Assembly (NCBI RefSeq): GCF_000559025.1
Contig: NZ_JAAN01000014.1
Location: 1 to 64,000, forward strand
Direction: 5' to 3'
DNA length: 64,000 nt
Source of the DNA: Luteimonas huabeiensis HB2
GTDB taxonomy: Bacteria; Pseudomonadota; Gammaproteobacteria; Xanthomonadales; Xanthomonadaceae
Shown here: piece by piece, positions 28,836 to 37,059 of the stretch
Layout of the letters: every line of letters starts with the position of its first letter
Position numbering within the stretch: the stretch's first letter is position 1
Notes under the pieces: generated by a model
Databases searched by the model: none
Told to the model about the DNA's origin: nothing
Seen by the model: the letters and a program-made list of their open reading frames with translations, nothing else
Made by a program: the position numbers and the translations under genes

Positions 28836-30355
28836 TGGCCGGGCGGGCGGAGGCGCGGATACGGCGCGCGCCGCGGGCGATGCGTCTGGCGGCGGCCGCG
28901 CTGTGCGCGCTGGCGGCCGCCGCGGCGCAGGCCGCCGGCGCGCCGCCCGACGTGGTGCTGGAAGGCGAGCTGCGCGGCGCCGACCACCAGACCTACCGCG
29001 AGGTCCCGTTCGAGGTGCCCGCGGGCACCCGGCGGATCACCGTGGAGTTCGACTACAGCGGGCGCGAGGACCGCACCACCGTGGATCTCGGCCTGATCGG
29101 GCCGGATGGCTTCCTCGGCCGCGACGGCTTCCGCGGCTGGAGCGGCGGCAACAAGCGCCGCTTCACCGTCGCCGCCACCGACGCGACGCCCTCCTACCAG
29201 CCCGGGCCGCTGGCGCCGGGGCGCTGGGCGCTGCTGCTGGGCCTGCCCAACGTGCGGCCGCAGGCGCGCGACCGCTACACCGCGCGCATCTGGTTCGACG
29301 AGCGCGCCCCCGCGCCCGCGCCGCTGCGCGACGCGCCCGGCTGGTACCGCGGCGACCTGCACGCCCACGACGCCCACAGCGACGCCGGCTGCCCCAGCCA
29401 GTCCGGGCAGCGCGTGCCGTGCCCGCTGTTCAAGACCGTCGAGCGCGCCGCCGAGCGCGGGCTGGACTTCATCGCGCTCACCGACCACAACACCGTCTCC
29501 CAGGCCAACGCCATCGCCGAGCTGCAGCCCTACTACGACCGGGTGCTGCTGCTGCCCGGGCGCGAGGTGACCACCTTCAGCGGCCACGGCAACCTGATCG
29601 GCCCGGTGGACCCGCTCGACTTCCGCGTCGGCAGCGCGGCGGTGCCGGACTGGAACCACCTGCTGCGCGCCGCCGCCCCGCTGGGCGGCGTGTTCGCCAT
29701 CAACCATCCCATCCGCCCCTCCGACGAGACCTGCATGGGCTGCGGCTGGACCGCCGCCCCGCCGGTCGACTACGCGTTGGTGCAGGCGGTGGAAGCGGTC
29801 AACGGCGCCGATGCCGACACCCCGTACTCCGGCATCCCGTTCTGGGAACGCCTGCTCGACGCCGGCCACCGGGTGACCGCGATCGGCGGCAGCGACAACC
29901 ACGACGCCACCCTGCGCGGCGCCACGCCCGGCGGCGCCGAGATCGGCACGCCGGCCACGGTGGTGCACGCGCGCGCGCTGTCGATACCCGCGATCCTGGC
30001 CGGCCTCCGCGCCGGGCGCGCGTTCGTGGACGTGCAGGGCGATCCCCGTCGCGGGCTGCGCTTCTCGGCGAGCGCCGGCACCACGCGCGCGGACATGGGC
30101 GACGCGCTCGCCGCGCCGGCCGGCGCCGACCTCGGGTTCGAGGCGACGGTGACCGGCGCCGCCGGCGGCCGCGCGCAACTGGTCGAGGACGGGCGCATCG
30201 TGGCCGAGCAGGGCGTGGACGGCGACGAGGCCATGCTGCGCTTCCCGCGACGCGGCGACGGCCGCCGGCACTGGGTGCGTCTGGACGTGCGCGGCCCCGA
30301 TGGCCGCCTGTGGCTGCTGGGCAACCCGATCTACGTGAACCACGACGCGCCGTAG
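28835..30355 (+). CDS. CehA/McbA-like PHP-domain metallohydrolase, exported
   Basis: 506 residues. A signal peptide ends near AAAAAQAAG; Met16 (28880) is an alternative start giving a tighter signal. A beta-rich N-domain (~35-170) precedes a PHP-fold active site: RGDLHAHDAHSDAG, LDFIALTDHNTVSQ, LPGREVTTFSGHGNLIG, FAINHPIRPSDE and GGSDNHDATLRG supply His/Asp metal ligands. A C-terminal beta-domain follows. Known CehA/McbA members hydrolyse carbamate esters, but the fold covers phosphoesters too, so the substrate is open. It is coupled to the TonB receptor and so is likely periplasmic and linked to the imported ligand. Confidence 0.82.
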   Translation: MAGRAEARIRRAPRAMRLAAAALCALAAAAAQAAGAPPDVVLEGELRGADHQTYREVPFEVPAGTRRITVEFDYSGREDRTTVDLGLIGPDGFLGRDGFRGWSGGNKRRFTVAATDATPSYQPGPLAPGRWALLLGLPNVRPQARDRYTARIWFDERAPAPAPLRDAPGWYRGDLHAHDAHSDAGCPSQSGQRVPCPLFKTVERAAERGLDFIALTDHNTVSQANAIAELQPYYDRVLLLPGREVTTFSGHGNLIGPVDPLDFRVGSAAVPDWNHLLRAAAPLGGVFAINHPIRPSDETCMGCGWTAAPPVDYALVQAVEAVNGADADTPYSGIPFWERLLDAGHRVTAIGGSDNHDATLRGATPGGAEIGTPATVVHARALSIPAILAGLRAGRAFVDVQGDPRRGLRFSASAGTTRADMGDALAAPAGADLGFEATVTGAAGGRAQLVEDGRIVAEQGVDGDEAMLRFPRRGDGRRHWVRLDVRGPDGRLWLLGNPIYVNHDAP

Positions 30356-30503
30356 GCGCGCGACCGCGCCGGGCGCCACCGGACCTCAGGCAGAAGACGA
30401 ACGCAGCGCCACGCGCGGCCGCGCGCGAACGACGGCCGGCATCGCCTTGATTCCTGCGCAGGAACCGAAGCGTCGCGCGCGAGGAGCGCGCGCCCCGCAG
30501 CGC

Positions 30504-30704
30504 TCAGCCGCCGCCCATCGCCTGCACGATCTCCACCCGGTCGCCCTCGGCCAGCCGGTGCTCGCCGTGGCGCCCGCGCGGCACGATCTCGCCGTTCACT
30601 TCCACCGCCACCCGGCGCCCGGCCAGCCCGCGCAGCAGCAGCAGCTCGGAGAGGGTGGGGGCGTCGTCGAGGGCGAGCGGTTCGCCGTTGAGAAGGATCT
30701 GCAT
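30504..30704 (-). CDS. thiS: Sulfur carrier protein ThiS
   Basis: 66 residues, ubiquitin fold: MQILLNGEPLALDDAPTLSE, then RRVAVEVNGEIVPRGRHGEH, LAEGDRVEIVQAMGGG. The C-terminal Gly-Gly that is adenylated and thiocarboxylated for thiazole synthesis is present, with an extra Gly. It donates sulfur to ThiG. Normally a direct neighbour of thiG; here separated from it by the TonB receptor/PHP gene pair on the other strand. Confidence 0.92.
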   Translation of the reverse strand: MQILLNGEPLALDDAPTLSELLLLRGLAGRRVAVEVNGEIVPRGRHGEHRLAEGDRVEIVQAMGGG

Positions 30705-30868
30705 GCGCGCATTGTCGCCGCTTCGGCGCGCGGGCGCATCCGCCGCCGTGCCGCATGACACTTTCATGACGCACTGCGGCTTGAGTCCCCGCGGGGCGGC
30801 GCCGAACATGCGCCACCACACGCCCGCGCATGGCCGCGGGCGCGCCGTTCCCGCATCCCGGAGGTTCC

Positions 30869-32674
30869 ATGCGCTTCGCCCGTACCACGCTCGCGGCCGC
30901 CCTCGCGCTCGCGGCCGTTCCCGCGCTCGCCCAGCAGGGCCCGTTCTCGCGCACCGTCTTCTTCGGCGACAGCCTGACCGACGCCGGCTTCTTCCGGCCC
31001 CTGCTGCCCGCCGAGGCCCGCCCGGCCACCGGCCAGTTCACCACCAATCCCGGCTGGGTCTGGGCGCAGCACGTCGCCGACCACTACGGCACCGACGGCG
31101 GTCCCAACGGCAACGGCCAGGACGGAGACAACTACGCCGTCGGCGGCGCCCGCGTCGCGCTGGACCGCGGCGGCGCGCTCGGCGAAACGCCCTCCGTGGC
31201 CACCCAGGTCGCGCGCCACCTCGCCGGCGGCGGTGCCGATCCCGACGCGCTCTACACCGTCTGGGCGGGTGCCAACGACCTCTTCGCCATCGCCGGCGGC
31301 GAGCCCGCGCAGGCCACGCTGGCCAGCGCCGTGACCGCCCAGGTCGGCCTGATCGGCACCCTGCAGGGCGCCGGCGCCCGCTACGTGCTGGTGCCCACGC
31401 TGCCCGACATGGGCCAGACGCCCGACGCCCGCGCCGCCGGCCCCGCCGCCCAGGCGCAGCTCACCGCGTTGTCCTCGGCCTACAACGATGCCCTGTACGC
31501 CGGCCTCGACGCCGCCGGCCTGCGGGTCATCCCGCTCAACACCTTCGCCTTCCTGCGCGAGGTGACCGCCAGCCCCGGCAGCTATGGCCTCGCCAACGTC
31601 ACCAGCCCCGCCTGCACCGTGACCCAGTCGCTGCTGTGCAACCCCGGCACGCTGGTCGAACCCGGCGCCGACACCGCCTACCTGTTCGCCGACGGCGTGC
31701 ATCCGACCCGCGCCGGCCACGCCGCGCTGGCCGACCTGGCGATCTCGGTGCTGGAAGCCCCCGCGCAGATCGCCGCGCTGCCGCGCTCCGCCGCCGCCGT
31801 CGGGCGCGCCCGCGCCGAACGCGTCGCCTGGCACCTCGACGGCCGCCCGGCCGGCGACGGCGCCGGGCTCTGGTTCGACCTGCGCGGCGACTACCAGCGC
31901 CGCGGCGACGGCGACGACTACGACGGCTTCGCCCCCGCGCTTACCGTCGGCTTCGACTGGGCCCGCGGCAACACCGTGTTCGGCGTGTTCGGCGGCTACG
32001 GCGTGACCCGGCAGGACTGGGGCCTGAGCCGCGGCGACTTCCGCCACAAGGACGCCACCCTCGGCGGCTTCGTCGGCTGGCGCGGCGACACCGGCGCCTG
32101 GGTCGCGGGGCAGGTCAGCTGGACCTCGCTTGACCTCGACACCCACCGCACCGTGCACCTCGGCCCCGCCGTGCGCCGCCACGCCGGCTCCGCCGACGGC
32201 GAGAACCTGACCCTGGCCGCCCACGCCGGCTGGAATTTCGAGGCCGGCACCCTGCGCCACGGCCCGGTGCTGTCGCTGGTCTCCCAGCGCATCGACATCG
32301 ACGGCTTCGAGGAAAGCGATCCCACCCTGTCCACCGCCCTCGGCTATCCCGACCAGCGCTTCGACTCGCTGGTGGGCAGCGTCGGCTGGCAGATCGCCGC
32401 CACCCAGGGCGGCCTGCGCCCCTACGCCCGCGCCACCTGGGACCACGAGTTCGAGGACGCCCCCGGCGAGGCCTACGCCCGCGTGCTCTCGCTGCCCGCG
32501 ACCGGTGAGTACGCCGTGCCCGCGCTGCCGCACGACGACGGCTACGCCACCGTAACCCTCGGCGCCCGCGCCGGCCTGTACGGCCTGCACGCCGACTTCG
32601 GCCTCAGCACCACGCTCTCGCACAAGGACGGCGGCGACTCCACCGTCTTCGTCAGCCTCAACCGCGCGTTCTGA
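30869..32674 (+). CDS. GDSL esterase/lipase autotransporter (EstA-like)
   Basis: 601 residues from the ATG at 30869, supported by GGAGG (30860-30864). A signal peptide ends at ALAQQ. The GDSL passenger shows block I VFFGDSLTDAGFF (nucleophile Ser35), GDNYAVGGARV (Gly oxyanion), VWAGANDLF (Asn), and block V FADGVHPTRAGH (Asp and His of the triad). From residue ~330 an autotransporter barrel follows (LWFDLRGDYQRRG...), ending in VSLNRAF with the terminal Phe. The enzyme would be displayed on the cell surface and hydrolyse esters or lipids. Family length (600-640) fits. Confidence 0.95.
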   Translation: MRFARTTLAAALALAAVPALAQQGPFSRTVFFGDSLTDAGFFRPLLPAEARPATGQFTTNPGWVWAQHVADHYGTDGGPNGNGQDGDNYAVGGARVALDRGGALGETPSVATQVARHLAGGGADPDALYTVWAGANDLFAIAGGEPAQATLASAVTAQVGLIGTLQGAGARYVLVPTLPDMGQTPDARAAGPAAQAQLTALSSAYNDALYAGLDAAGLRVIPLNTFAFLREVTASPGSYGLANVTSPACTVTQSLLCNPGTLVEPGADTAYLFADGVHPTRAGHAALADLAISVLEAPAQIAALPRSAAAVGRARAERVAWHLDGRPAGDGAGLWFDLRGDYQRRGDGDDYDGFAPALTVGFDWARGNTVFGVFGGYGVTRQDWGLSRGDFRHKDATLGGFVGWRGDTGAWVAGQVSWTSLDLDTHRTVHLGPAVRRHAGSADGENLTLAAHAGWNFEAGTLRHGPVLSLVSQRIDIDGFEESDPTLSTALGYPDQRFDSLVGSVGWQIAATQGGLRPYARATWDHEFEDAPGEAYARVLSLPATGEYAVPALPHDDGYATVTLGARAGLYGLHADFGLSTTLSHKDGGDSTVFVSLNRAF

Positions 32675-32725
32675 GCGCCGTACCTCGCGCCGCCCGGTGG
32701 CGGCGCGCCGGCGGGGGCCGCGGCG

Positions 32726-32754
32726 TTGCCAGCGCGGCCCCGCCGTCCTAGACT
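32726..32754 (+). promoter_or_regulatory. Promoter of tRNA-Gly
   Basis: TTGCCA (32726-32731), 17-base spacer, TAGACT (32749-32754), 9 bases before the mature tRNA 5' end. Spacing and distance fit a sigma-70 stable-RNA promoter. Confidence 0.7.
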
Positions 32755-32763
32755 TCCGCCCAC

Positions 32764-32837
32764 GCGGGTGTAGCTCAATGGTAGAGCAGAAGCTTCCCAA
32801 GCTTACGACGAGGGTTCGATTCCCTTCGCCCGCTCCA
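32764..32837 (+). tRNA. tRNA-Gly (CCC)
   Basis: 74 bases with encoded CCA. The acceptor stem GCGGGTG pairs with CGCCCGC; the D-arm is AGCTCAATGGTAGAGC, the anticodon loop TTCCCAA gives anticodon CCC, and the T-loop is GGTTCGATTC. The gene remains intact although it marks the left end of an ICE, because the element's attachment site restores the 3' end. Confidence 0.95.
32820..32837 (+). other. Presumed left attachment site (attL) of the ICE
   Basis: The 3' part of tRNA-Gly (TTCCCTTCGCCCGCTCCA) is the expected crossover segment for ICEclc/PAGI-type integrases that use tRNA-Gly genes. The second copy (attR) should lie beyond the window; it is not seen here, so the exact core length is unverified. 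Confidence 0.55.
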
Positions 32838-32918
32838 GTTTAGGTTCCATGGAAATCCAAGGAGTTCCATAAACCCCTGTCAGCCAAAGGACTTTTTGCT
32901 AGGCAGGCGTCCAGTGAG

Positions 32919-32972
32919 AGCCACCGAAAGCCACCCGAAGCCACGACTTTTAAGTCCAAGCTTAAGTCCAAG
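32919..32972 (+). repeat. Phased short repeats between attL and integrase
   Basis: Three consecutive 10-base units AGCCACCGAA / AGCCACCCGA / AGCCACGACT (32919-32948) repeat once per helical turn. Directly after them TTAAGTCCAAG occurs twice (32950-32960 and 32962-32972). Such arrays next to an attachment site could be arm-type integrase or excisionase sites. Confidence 0.6.
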
Positions 32973-33037
32973 TAAGCGGGTTGGTTGAGGTCCGGTTTGT
33001 TGCTGGGGCGGAGCGGGCCATGCGAAGAGGATCTGAC

Positions 33038-33057
33038 TCCTGACTCTGTTCAGGAGC
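33038..33057 (+). promoter_or_regulatory. Hairpin covering the integrase ribosome-binding site
   Basis: CTCCTGA (33038-33044) pairs with TCAGGAG (33051-33057) across a 6-base loop. The right arm contains the AGGAG that serves the ATG at 33062, so folding would hide the ribosome-binding site. Confidence 0.5.
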
Positions 33058-33061
33058 AGAC

Positions 33062-34966
33062 ATGGCACTCACCGATGCAGTCGTCCGGCACGCCAAGGCG
33101 ACCGGAAAGGACTACACCCTCCCTGACTTCGACGGCCTCACGCTGTCCGTCTCCGCGGTCGGCACCAAGGCTTGGTACTTCCGCTATTACTGGCTGGGTC
33201 GGCAGAAGCGAATGTCCTTGGGGCACTACCCCGAGATCGGCCTGCGCGAGGCGCGCATCGAACGGGACAAGGCGCGCGCCTTGGTCGCCAAGGGCATCAA
33301 CCCGCAGCGTCAGCGCACGAAGGATCGGCGCTTGGCGACCGATGCCGAGCAGTACACGTTCCAGGCCGTCTACGACAAGTGGTTCGCGTTCCGCCAGCAG
33401 AGCCGTCTGAAGAAGACCGGGCGCAACGTCACGCTCGGGACGCTTCCACGCATCTTCAGCAACGACGTCCTCCCATCGCTGCGCAAGCGCTCGATCTACG
33501 AGATCAACCGCGCTGACCTACTCGAAATCGTCGGGCGGATCGAGAAGCGCGGTGCCCCGTCGATCGCCGAGAAGGTCCGGACCTGGCTCAACCAGCTCTT
33601 CCGGTACGCGCTGGTGATCGTACCCGGGCTGGAACGCAATCCGGCCTCCGACCTGGATGTGGTCGCCATGCCGGCGCCGCCCGTGCGCCACAACCCGTTC
33701 CTGCGCATGCCCGAGGCACCCGAGTTCCTGCAGCTGCTGCGCAAGTACCCCGGCCGGCTGCAGACCCAGGTCGGCGTCCGCATGCTGTTTCTGACGGGTG
33801 TGCGCACGGGCGAGCTGCGGCTGGCGACCCCGGATCAGTTCCACCTCGATGACGCTCTGTGGATCATCCCGCCGGACGTGGTCAAGCAGCTCGAACTGAA
33901 GATGCAGAAGGAGAACCTGCGCACGGAGGATATCCCGCCCTACATCGTGCCGCTGTCGGTGCAGGCGGTCGAGATCGTCCGGCACATGCTCGACCGGTTC
34001 AAGAAGTCGCAGAAGTACCTCTTCCCGGGCGCCAAGAGCCTGAAGCAGCGCATCAGCGAGAACACGCTCAACGGCGCGATCAAGCGCCTGGGATACGCAG
34101 GTCGGCTCACGGGCCATGGCATCCGCGCCACGATCTCGACGGCGCTCAACGAGCTGGGCTATCCGGACAAGTGGATCGACGCGCAGCTTTCCCACGTCGA
34201 CCCGAACCCGGTCCGTCGAACCTACAACCATGCCGAGTACGTCGACCAGCGCCGGCACATGATGCAGGACTGGGCCGATCGACTGGACCTGCTCGAACAG
34301 GGCGAGGTCGAGGCGGCCTGCAGCCCTCTGAACATTCAACTGGAAGGCTTGCCCGTCCTGGAGGCTGGCATGAGCCTGCCGGCTCCGCCGGCGACCGCGG
34401 GAATGCAGAAGCTGGTGCTGTCCACACCCGCTGCCGTTGCCGCTGCGCCGCAGCCCGTCCAGGTGCAGCCCATCTCCGTACGGCGCCTGTCCGCGGTGCG
34501 GGTGCCCAAGACGGAGCCGGCCATCTCCAATGTCCAGCGCGAGCGCATGATCCTGCTCGACATCCTGGAATCGCCCCACAACCTCTCCGTTGCCGACTAC
34601 GCCAAGCTCGCCGGCAAGTCGCGTCGCTGGATCACCTACGAGGTCACGGCCGGGAACCTGTTGTCGATCAGCCTGGGCAATCGCGGGCAGCGCGTGCCGG
34701 ACTGGCAGCTCGACCCGCTCAAGCGTCGCCTGGTCCAGACCGTCCTGAAGCAGACGGCGCGCGGCGTGGACCCGTGGGAGATCTATCACGCGCTCATGCA
34801 ACCGTGCGCCGAGTTCGGCGGCGAGTCCGCCGTCGAAGCGGTCACCGCCGAGAATCTCGGGGCAGCGGTCAAGGCGGTTTGCCGCACGCTCGCCATGCAG
34901 GTGTTCGATGGCCCTGTTCCGCACCGCGAGGGCTATCGGTCTACGCGACCGTCTGCCCTCGTTTGA
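33062..34966 (+). CDS. ICE integrase, tyrosine recombinase (IntB13-like)
   Basis: 634 residues, longer than P4-type integrases (~400) but close to the ICEclc IntB13 class. Residues 1-85 are the DUF4102 arm-binding domain (LTLSVSAVGTKAWYFRYYW, LGHYPEIGLREARIERDKAR); ~95-200 core-binding; ~210-410 catalytic with Arg248 (TGVRTGELR), His352/Arg355 (GHGIRATIST), His378 (QLSHVD) and a nucleophile in TYNHAEY (Tyr388, or Tyr393). The ~220-residue C-terminal extension has a Pro/Val-rich linker then an unrecognised domain. It catalyses integration into and excision from tRNA-Gly. The 3' end overlaps the convergent HTH-less LysR gene by 26 bases. Confidence 0.95.
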   Translation: MALTDAVVRHAKATGKDYTLPDFDGLTLSVSAVGTKAWYFRYYWLGRQKRMSLGHYPEIGLREARIERDKARALVAKGINPQRQRTKDRRLATDAEQYTFQAVYDKWFAFRQQSRLKKTGRNVTLGTLPRIFSNDVLPSLRKRSIYEINRADLLEIVGRIEKRGAPSIAEKVRTWLNQLFRYALVIVPGLERNPASDLDVVAMPAPPVRHNPFLRMPEAPEFLQLLRKYPGRLQTQVGVRMLFLTGVRTGELRLATPDQFHLDDALWIIPPDVVKQLELKMQKENLRTEDIPPYIVPLSVQAVEIVRHMLDRFKKSQKYLFPGAKSLKQRISENTLNGAIKRLGYAGRLTGHGIRATISTALNELGYPDKWIDAQLSHVDPNPVRRTYNHAEYVDQRRHMMQDWADRLDLLEQGEVEAACSPLNIQLEGLPVLEAGMSLPAPPATAGMQKLVLSTPAAVAAAPQPVQVQPISVRRLSAVRVPKTEPAISNVQRERMILLDILESPHNLSVADYAKLAGKSRRWITYEVTAGNLLSISLGNRGQRVPDWQLDPLKRRLVQTVLKQTARGVDPWEIYHALMQPCAEFGGESAVEAVTAENLGAAVKAVCRTLAMQVFDGPVPHREGYRSTRPSALV

Positions 34967-35546
34967 AGAAGCGGTCGATCGCTGGAGAGTCGGCGCGCTC
35001 GGGCCGGATCAGATGGGTTCCGACCCGGTATGTGCTGTCCGCCAGCGAACGCATGACGACACCCCAGTTCCGCGACCGTTCGAGGAGCGGTCGCGGAGCG
35101 ATGCCGACCCCATAACCAGCCGCCACCTGTACGGCCATCAGCGCAAACGAGGTCGACCGATAGGGAATAGCTGGCTGCGGGCCGAACAACGCTTCGCAGG
35201 CGCGTGGGCAGCACTCGAACAAGGTGTACGGTCGGAGCTTGTCCACTGGAACCGCCGGATAGCTGAGCAGGGGTGATCGCTCTGGTAGGGCGACGGCCAG
35301 TTCATCCTGCCAAAGCAGGTCGGCCCGCAGGTGCGGCGCCGGCGTGTCTGCCATGACTATCCCGATGTCGTAGCGGCCATCCGCCAATCCCTCGAAAAGA
35401 CTGGCCTCGGATGCCTCGTGCACAACGACGGATGTTTCCGGCTCCTCAGCCCGCTGCAGGGCAAGCAATGATGCCAAGCGTGGCGACGACGGCACGCAGG
35501 ATGTGACGCAGAGCTTAAGCGCAGAAGCTCGACAAAAGGCTTGCAT
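34941..35546 (-). CDS. LysR substrate-binding-domain protein lacking the DNA-binding domain
   Basis: 201 residues that align only with the effector-binding half of LysR regulators (LFEGLADGRYDIGIVMADTP, LLWQDELAVALPERSPLLSY, AVQVAAGYGVGIAPRPLLER). The helix-turn-helix that should occupy the first ~90 residues is absent; the DNA upstream does not encode it in any frame I could follow. It resembles the full LysR protein encoded at 35965-36855. It may be a truncated relic or a dominant-negative/anti-regulator forming heterodimers. The ATG at 35546 has no strong ribosome-binding site. Confidence 0.65.
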   Translation of the reverse strand: MQAFCRASALKLCVTSCVPSSPRLASLLALQRAEEPETSVVVHEASEASLFEGLADGRYDIGIVMADTPAPHLRADLLWQDELAVALPERSPLLSYPAVPVDKLRPYTLFECCPRACEALFGPQPAIPYRSTSFALMAVQVAAGYGVGIAPRPLLERSRNWGVVMRSLADSTYRVGTHLIRPERADSPAIDRFFKRGQTVA

Positions 35547-35602
35547 GAAGGCCCGTTAGGTCATGGCTTGAAGCGATTGTCGCAACCGCCATCATAAAAT
35601 GA

Positions 35603-35624
35603 GTTAAATTTACCGTGGTTTAAC
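35603..35624. promoter_or_regulatory. Candidate operator upstream of the Xre gene
   Basis: GTTAAA...TTTAAC arms flank TTTACCGTGG in an AT-rich patch after a -10-like CATAAAAT. The half-site GGTTTAAC recurs at 35962-35969, just after the Xre gene, next to GTCAACC. Autoregulation by the Xre protein is a reasonable guess. Confidence 0.35.
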
Positions 35625-35651
35625 TTAGCGCGCTGAACGACGCTTTTGCCG

Positions 35652-35945
35652 ATGCAGAAGCGCTCCGTCCAGCGAGGCCGCCCGGTCGGCACGACCACCT
35701 ACGAGCCTGAGCCCGCGTTGGCGTTCGGACAGGCTGTTCGCGCTGCACGCCTGGAGCGAGGGATCGCCCAGGAAGAACTTGCAGCGGTGGCGGAAATCGA
35801 TCGTTCGCACATCGGCAAGATTGAGAGGGGCGAACATATGCCAACCTTGGCGTTGATCCTCAAAATCTCAAACGCGCTGCGCATGAGTGCGGCTGATTTG
35901 ATGTCGACGACAGTAGCTAACCTGCAATCGGGCAGAAAAACCTAA
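35652..35945 (+). CDS. Xre-family helix-turn-helix regulator
   Basis: 97 residues from the ATG at 35652. A Cro/C1-type HTH occupies residues ~27-85: FGQAVRAARLERGIAQEELA, then EIDRSHIGKIERGEHMPTLA and ALRMSAADL. A basic N-terminal extension (MQKRSVQRGRPVGTTT) precedes it. The location between the integrase side and the LysR gene fits an ICE maintenance or transfer regulator; the target is unknown. Confidence 0.85.
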   Translation: MQKRSVQRGRPVGTTTYEPEPALAFGQAVRAARLERGIAQEELAAVAEIDRSHIGKIERGEHMPTLALILKISNALRMSAADLMSTTVANLQSGRKT

Positions 35946-35964
35946 GCCCAAGTGTCAACCCGGT

Positions 35965-36855
35965 TTAACTGTCCGGATGGGCGTGCAGGTACGTGAGGAA
36001 CTGCTGTAATGCGACGCACGGCTCGTTACCCGCCAGGTGCAGCAGATAGGTTGTGAGCACGGCTGATTCGCTGGCTAGCGGTCGGACCACGATGTCTGGA
36101 TGTTTGCAGAGCGCCATGCGGGTGGTGCTTGTAAACCCGACGCCGTAACCTGCAGATACCAGCGTGAGCATCATGTCCGACGAGCGTACATGCTCGACGA
36201 CTTTCAGATCCTGCTCCAGCGTGCGAAGCAGCAGCGTCAGTTCGCGAGAACATCCCTCGTAGGTCTGCGGATCACACATGACCAGCGGATATCGGGCCAG
36301 TTCCTCGAGGGGTATCTCCTTGTACGCCAGCAGTGGGTGGTGCGTCGGGATCGCCGCGAGCAGCGTGTCGCGCCAGACGGGCTCGGCGCAGATGCCGTCC
36401 CCGACGTTGGCGGTATGCGCAAAGCCTGCCCTGAAGTCCCCCGCGCGAAGCCCCCGCAACTGTTCCTGCAGAGGTACTTCGCAGATACGTATCTCGATCT
36501 CTGGCGCATCTTCCCGAAAGCGCGCCAGGATCTCGGACAGGCGGGGGTCGATGGCGCCATCTGAGATGGCGATGCGCAAGCTACCGCGATATCCGGTCGC
36601 GATCGCCCTGACGTTCTCGCCAGCCTGTTCCAGGAGCGCCAACACCCGACGAACTTCGTCGAGGTAGACGGTACCTGCTGCGGTCAGACGGGTACCCCTT
36701 CGATTGCGATCAAAGAGCACCACGCCTAGATCTTCTTCCAGCTCCTTGATTGTCCTCGACAAAGGAGATTGCTCGATGTGCAAACGCTCGGCTGCGTGCG
36801 TGAAGTTCAGCTCCTCACCTAGAACGACAAAACAGCGAAGGTGTCGCAGTTCCAT
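35965..36855 (-). CDS. LysR-family transcriptional regulator
   Basis: 296 residues, full length. N-terminal winged HTH MELRHLRCFVVLGEELNFTH, AERLHIEQSPLSRTIKELEE, FDRNRRGTRLTAAG, then linker helix and the effector domain (LRIAISDGAIDPRLSEILAR; LAAIPTHHPLLAYKEIPLEE; LTLVSAGYGVGFTSTTRMAL). Several ICEs of this type have a LysR gene of this class near the integrase that controls transfer competence or cargo. No obvious divergent target gene exists: the next gene upstream is on the same strand, 204 bases away. Confidence 0.9.
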   Translation of the reverse strand: MELRHLRCFVVLGEELNFTHAAERLHIEQSPLSRTIKELEEDLGVVLFDRNRRGTRLTAAGTVYLDEVRRVLALLEQAGENVRAIATGYRGSLRIAISDGAIDPRLSEILARFREDAPEIEIRICEVPLQEQLRGLRAGDFRAGFAHTANVGDGICAEPVWRDTLLAAIPTHHPLLAYKEIPLEELARYPLVMCDPQTYEGCSRELTLLLRTLEQDLKVVEHVRSSDMMLTLVSAGYGVGFTSTTRMALCKHPDIVVRPLASESAVLTTYLLHLAGNEPCVALQQFLTYLHAHPDS

Positions 36856-37059
36856 AGGCCATACTCCGAGTCAACCTCGAAACCTTCCTATGCATGGTTG
36901 AGCTTTCATTGCCTGAACCGCTGCATCATTCATGGGTAGTGCCCCGGTTGTGGATCAGTCGCGACGAGTTGGCCAGGATGCCGATATCCGGGATGGATTG
37001 AAGCTCCGCCGCGTAGAAGGCCACCGCAGCAGTACGATCAAAGTGCAGTCGATGTTTGG
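36856..37059. other. Intergenic region upstream of the LysR gene
   Basis: 204 bases containing the presumed LysR promoter region on the minus strand and the end of the metal operon. No gene or clear terminator seen. Confidence 0.4.

Noticed and set aside
26203..30868. TPP riboswitch ahead of thiG or thiS
   Set aside because: No thi-box core or matching stem arrangement could be recognised in either leader.
32919..32972. CRISPR-like repeats
   Set aside because: Units are only 10-11 bases, directly tandem and without spacers; no cas genes are in the window.
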